Below, in pieces: positions 62,590 through 64,000 of a stretch of DNA of 64,000 bases (the first letter of the stretch is position 1; each line of letters opens with the position of its first letter). Both the position numbers and the translations under genes were made by a program. Under the pieces are notes generated by a model. It was not told the DNA's origin, ran no database searches, and saw only the letters and a program-made list of their open reading frames with translations. The stretch comes from Enoplosus armatus (taxonomy: Eukaryota > Chordata > Actinopteri > Centrarchiformes > Enoplosidae): NCBI RefSeq assembly GCF_043641665.1, contig NC_092182.1, positions 22,319,241 to 22,383,240 of the forward strand, read 5' to 3'.

Positions 62590-64000
62590 CTTGCCTGTCT
62601 TTGTCTCCCTTGTCTCTTTAATGGTGTGTTCATTAAATAAAGCAGTTTTTTGGGGGGGGGAGGGTGGATTCCATCCTGAAAAGGGGGCATGGGGGGAACA
62701 GGGAAGAGGGGGCTGGAGGGGTGTGCTGTTGTTGCTGTGATGCCCCAGACTGCTGGACAAAGAGTCTCTCTGTCGGATGGTGTAGATGAGGGATGGTGGG
62801 TGAAAGAGACTGGATGGGTGTCGGGGTTGTTGTTTTTTTTTTTTCTTTTCCTCAATAGGTGTGGCCTTAGGCTGGATTACCTGGTATCAGCCAGCTGATT
62901 GTCTGTGATCGCACAGCATACAGCACTGCCCTGGCGACTATGATGGAAATGTCAAATGCCCAGTCTTTGTTTGGCCTCTCTCTATGTGTGTGTGTCTGCT
63001 GATTTGGTCAGAGGAGCCAGAATCACAGGGAGTGTTTCCAGTATAGCTGGTCATGTTGGCATCGCCGCTTGAAACAACACTCCCTGCCTTCTTCAGTCTT
63101 TCTGTCTGCTTGTGTCTTTCTTCTCTACTCTTTGTGTGTTCTCTCACACACATAAGCGCTCACTTTGTAGGATTCAGATGGCTTCAGCTGCGGGTCTCGT
63201 CTTCAATGTGCTATAAATCTCTCCGGCTGTAATATTCAGGAAACCTTTGAAACAACCAGCAAATTACCTGCTGTAAAAGCTGACTAGCACCCTGGCGCAG
63301 CGACTCACCTCTCACAGCTCTTGCAGTACTATTTTTGTTCAGTGAGTTTTTTTGCGAAAAACCCCTAATTAAAGCCTTTATGTCACTATATGTTATTAAA
63401 AGTCATAAACATAGACAGGCACAAGCAGCTGGGGGTCTGGAATGTGTGTGGGGGAGGTAATATTCAGATTGAGATTTAAGACTCAGCGTTAGATTAAAGT
63501 AATGTAATACTTGGTTTTTAAACGATCAAACAGCATTGGAAACAAAAGTATCTCACCCTGTTGGCAGAAGTTTTCATTTGTTTTTTAAATATAAGATTTA
63601 AGAGTGAATGTGCCTGCAGTGGCTCTGGAACCAATTTGAGGTGATCTGGACCTTTTGACACAGCTACCACTAAATTGAGTCTGAAGTGTTTATAAATTCT
63701 CTAAAATCTTCTCTATGTGGCCTTTGTTCTTGACTTATTGCTGCTTTTTCATTGTTTGTCCCATTTCCAGAGTCCACGTTCGCAGTCCCCAGAGATCTGA
63801 TAGCAAAAAACGTGGCCTGTTTGCTTGATGATATTAGTGATATTAATAGCGGTGAGGGGTTTTTTGTTTTTTTTTAAGTATAGGAAGCAGGAACAACAGA
63901 GAGGAGCTGTTGTCAATGAATATTTTTGCAGTAATTAACTCGTCTTGCCAGAAGGATATCTGAAGTTAGAGGAAGCATCCAAAAAAAGAGCCTTTAGTTC

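Larger units (their letters stand above)
52001..64000 (+). other. ephb2 intron 3, continuation to window end
   Basis: No exon is recognised. Four GT tracts occur between 56.47 and 60.90 kb, with a C19 run at 57324-57342, a pyrimidine-rich stretch at 57520-57600, a T19 run at 62507-62525 and a CA/CG tract at 62557-62589. The segment 58980-59050 resembles the end of a common fish dispersed repeat. Sequence near 63770 looks like a splice acceptor but is followed by an early stop. The intron therefore appears to exceed 22 kb. Confidence 0.75.

Noticed and set aside
63755..63802. Splice-acceptor-like pyrimidine stretch with CCATTTCCAG
   Set aside because: The following frames stop quickly and do not match any Eph segment.
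1..64000. tRNA, rRNA, CRISPR, prophage or bacterial defence systems
   Set aside because: No cloverleaf with conserved boxes, no regularly spaced repeats, and no prokaryotic coding density were seen. The sequence is an intron-rich vertebrate locus.

Overview
The window looks like vertebrate nuclear DNA, most likely from a teleost fish. It is AT-leaning and intron-dominated, full of microsatellites (GT/CA, TAGA, AT) and long homopolymers, and it carries degraded dispersed repeats of types common in percomorph fish genomes. It contains no bacterial-style gene clusters, operons, CRISPR arrays, phage genes or rRNA/tRNA genes. Assignment to fish is an inference from the repeat types and from the divergence of the one coding gene.

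The only gene I can support is an Eph receptor tyrosine kinase on the plus strand, and its sequence is closest to EPHB2. Two coding exons are present. Exon 2 (32554-32633) encodes the start of the mature ectodomain. Exon 3 (41274-41958) encodes nearly all of the ephrin-binding domain and the first part of the cysteine-rich (sushi-like) region. The splice sites and phases agree: phase 1 into exon 2, phase 0 between exons 2 and 3, and phase 1 out of exon 3. The signal-peptide exon must lie upstream of the window. The exons for the rest of the cysteine-rich region, the fibronectin repeats, transmembrane segment, kinase, SAM and PDZ-binding tail must lie downstream; I found none of them here.

Layout: 1-32553 is the 3' part of intron 1; 32634-41273 is the complete intron 2 (8640 bp); 41959-64000 is the 5' part of intron 3 (at least 22 kb). 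The introns hold simple repeats, polypurine tracts, several perfect or nested hairpins, a CpG-dense patch near 17.0 kb, homeodomain/POU/forkhead-like motifs, and at least two recognisable dispersed-repeat copies (31956-32220 and 49438-49770, the latter with visible terminal inverted repeats).

The most interesting observation concerns the gene itself. Exon 2 ends at a strong donor that lies 15 nt beyond the position expected from mammalian EPHB2. This adds five residues (SSDNS) exactly at the exon 2/3 junction of the ephrin-binding domain, and the ancestral donor position has no GT. A second point is that the exon 3 frame stays open for 94 codons into intron 3, with an AATAAA farther on, which would fit a soluble isoform if it is used. 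I did not find an undescribed multi-gene system, and I consider one unlikely in this window.
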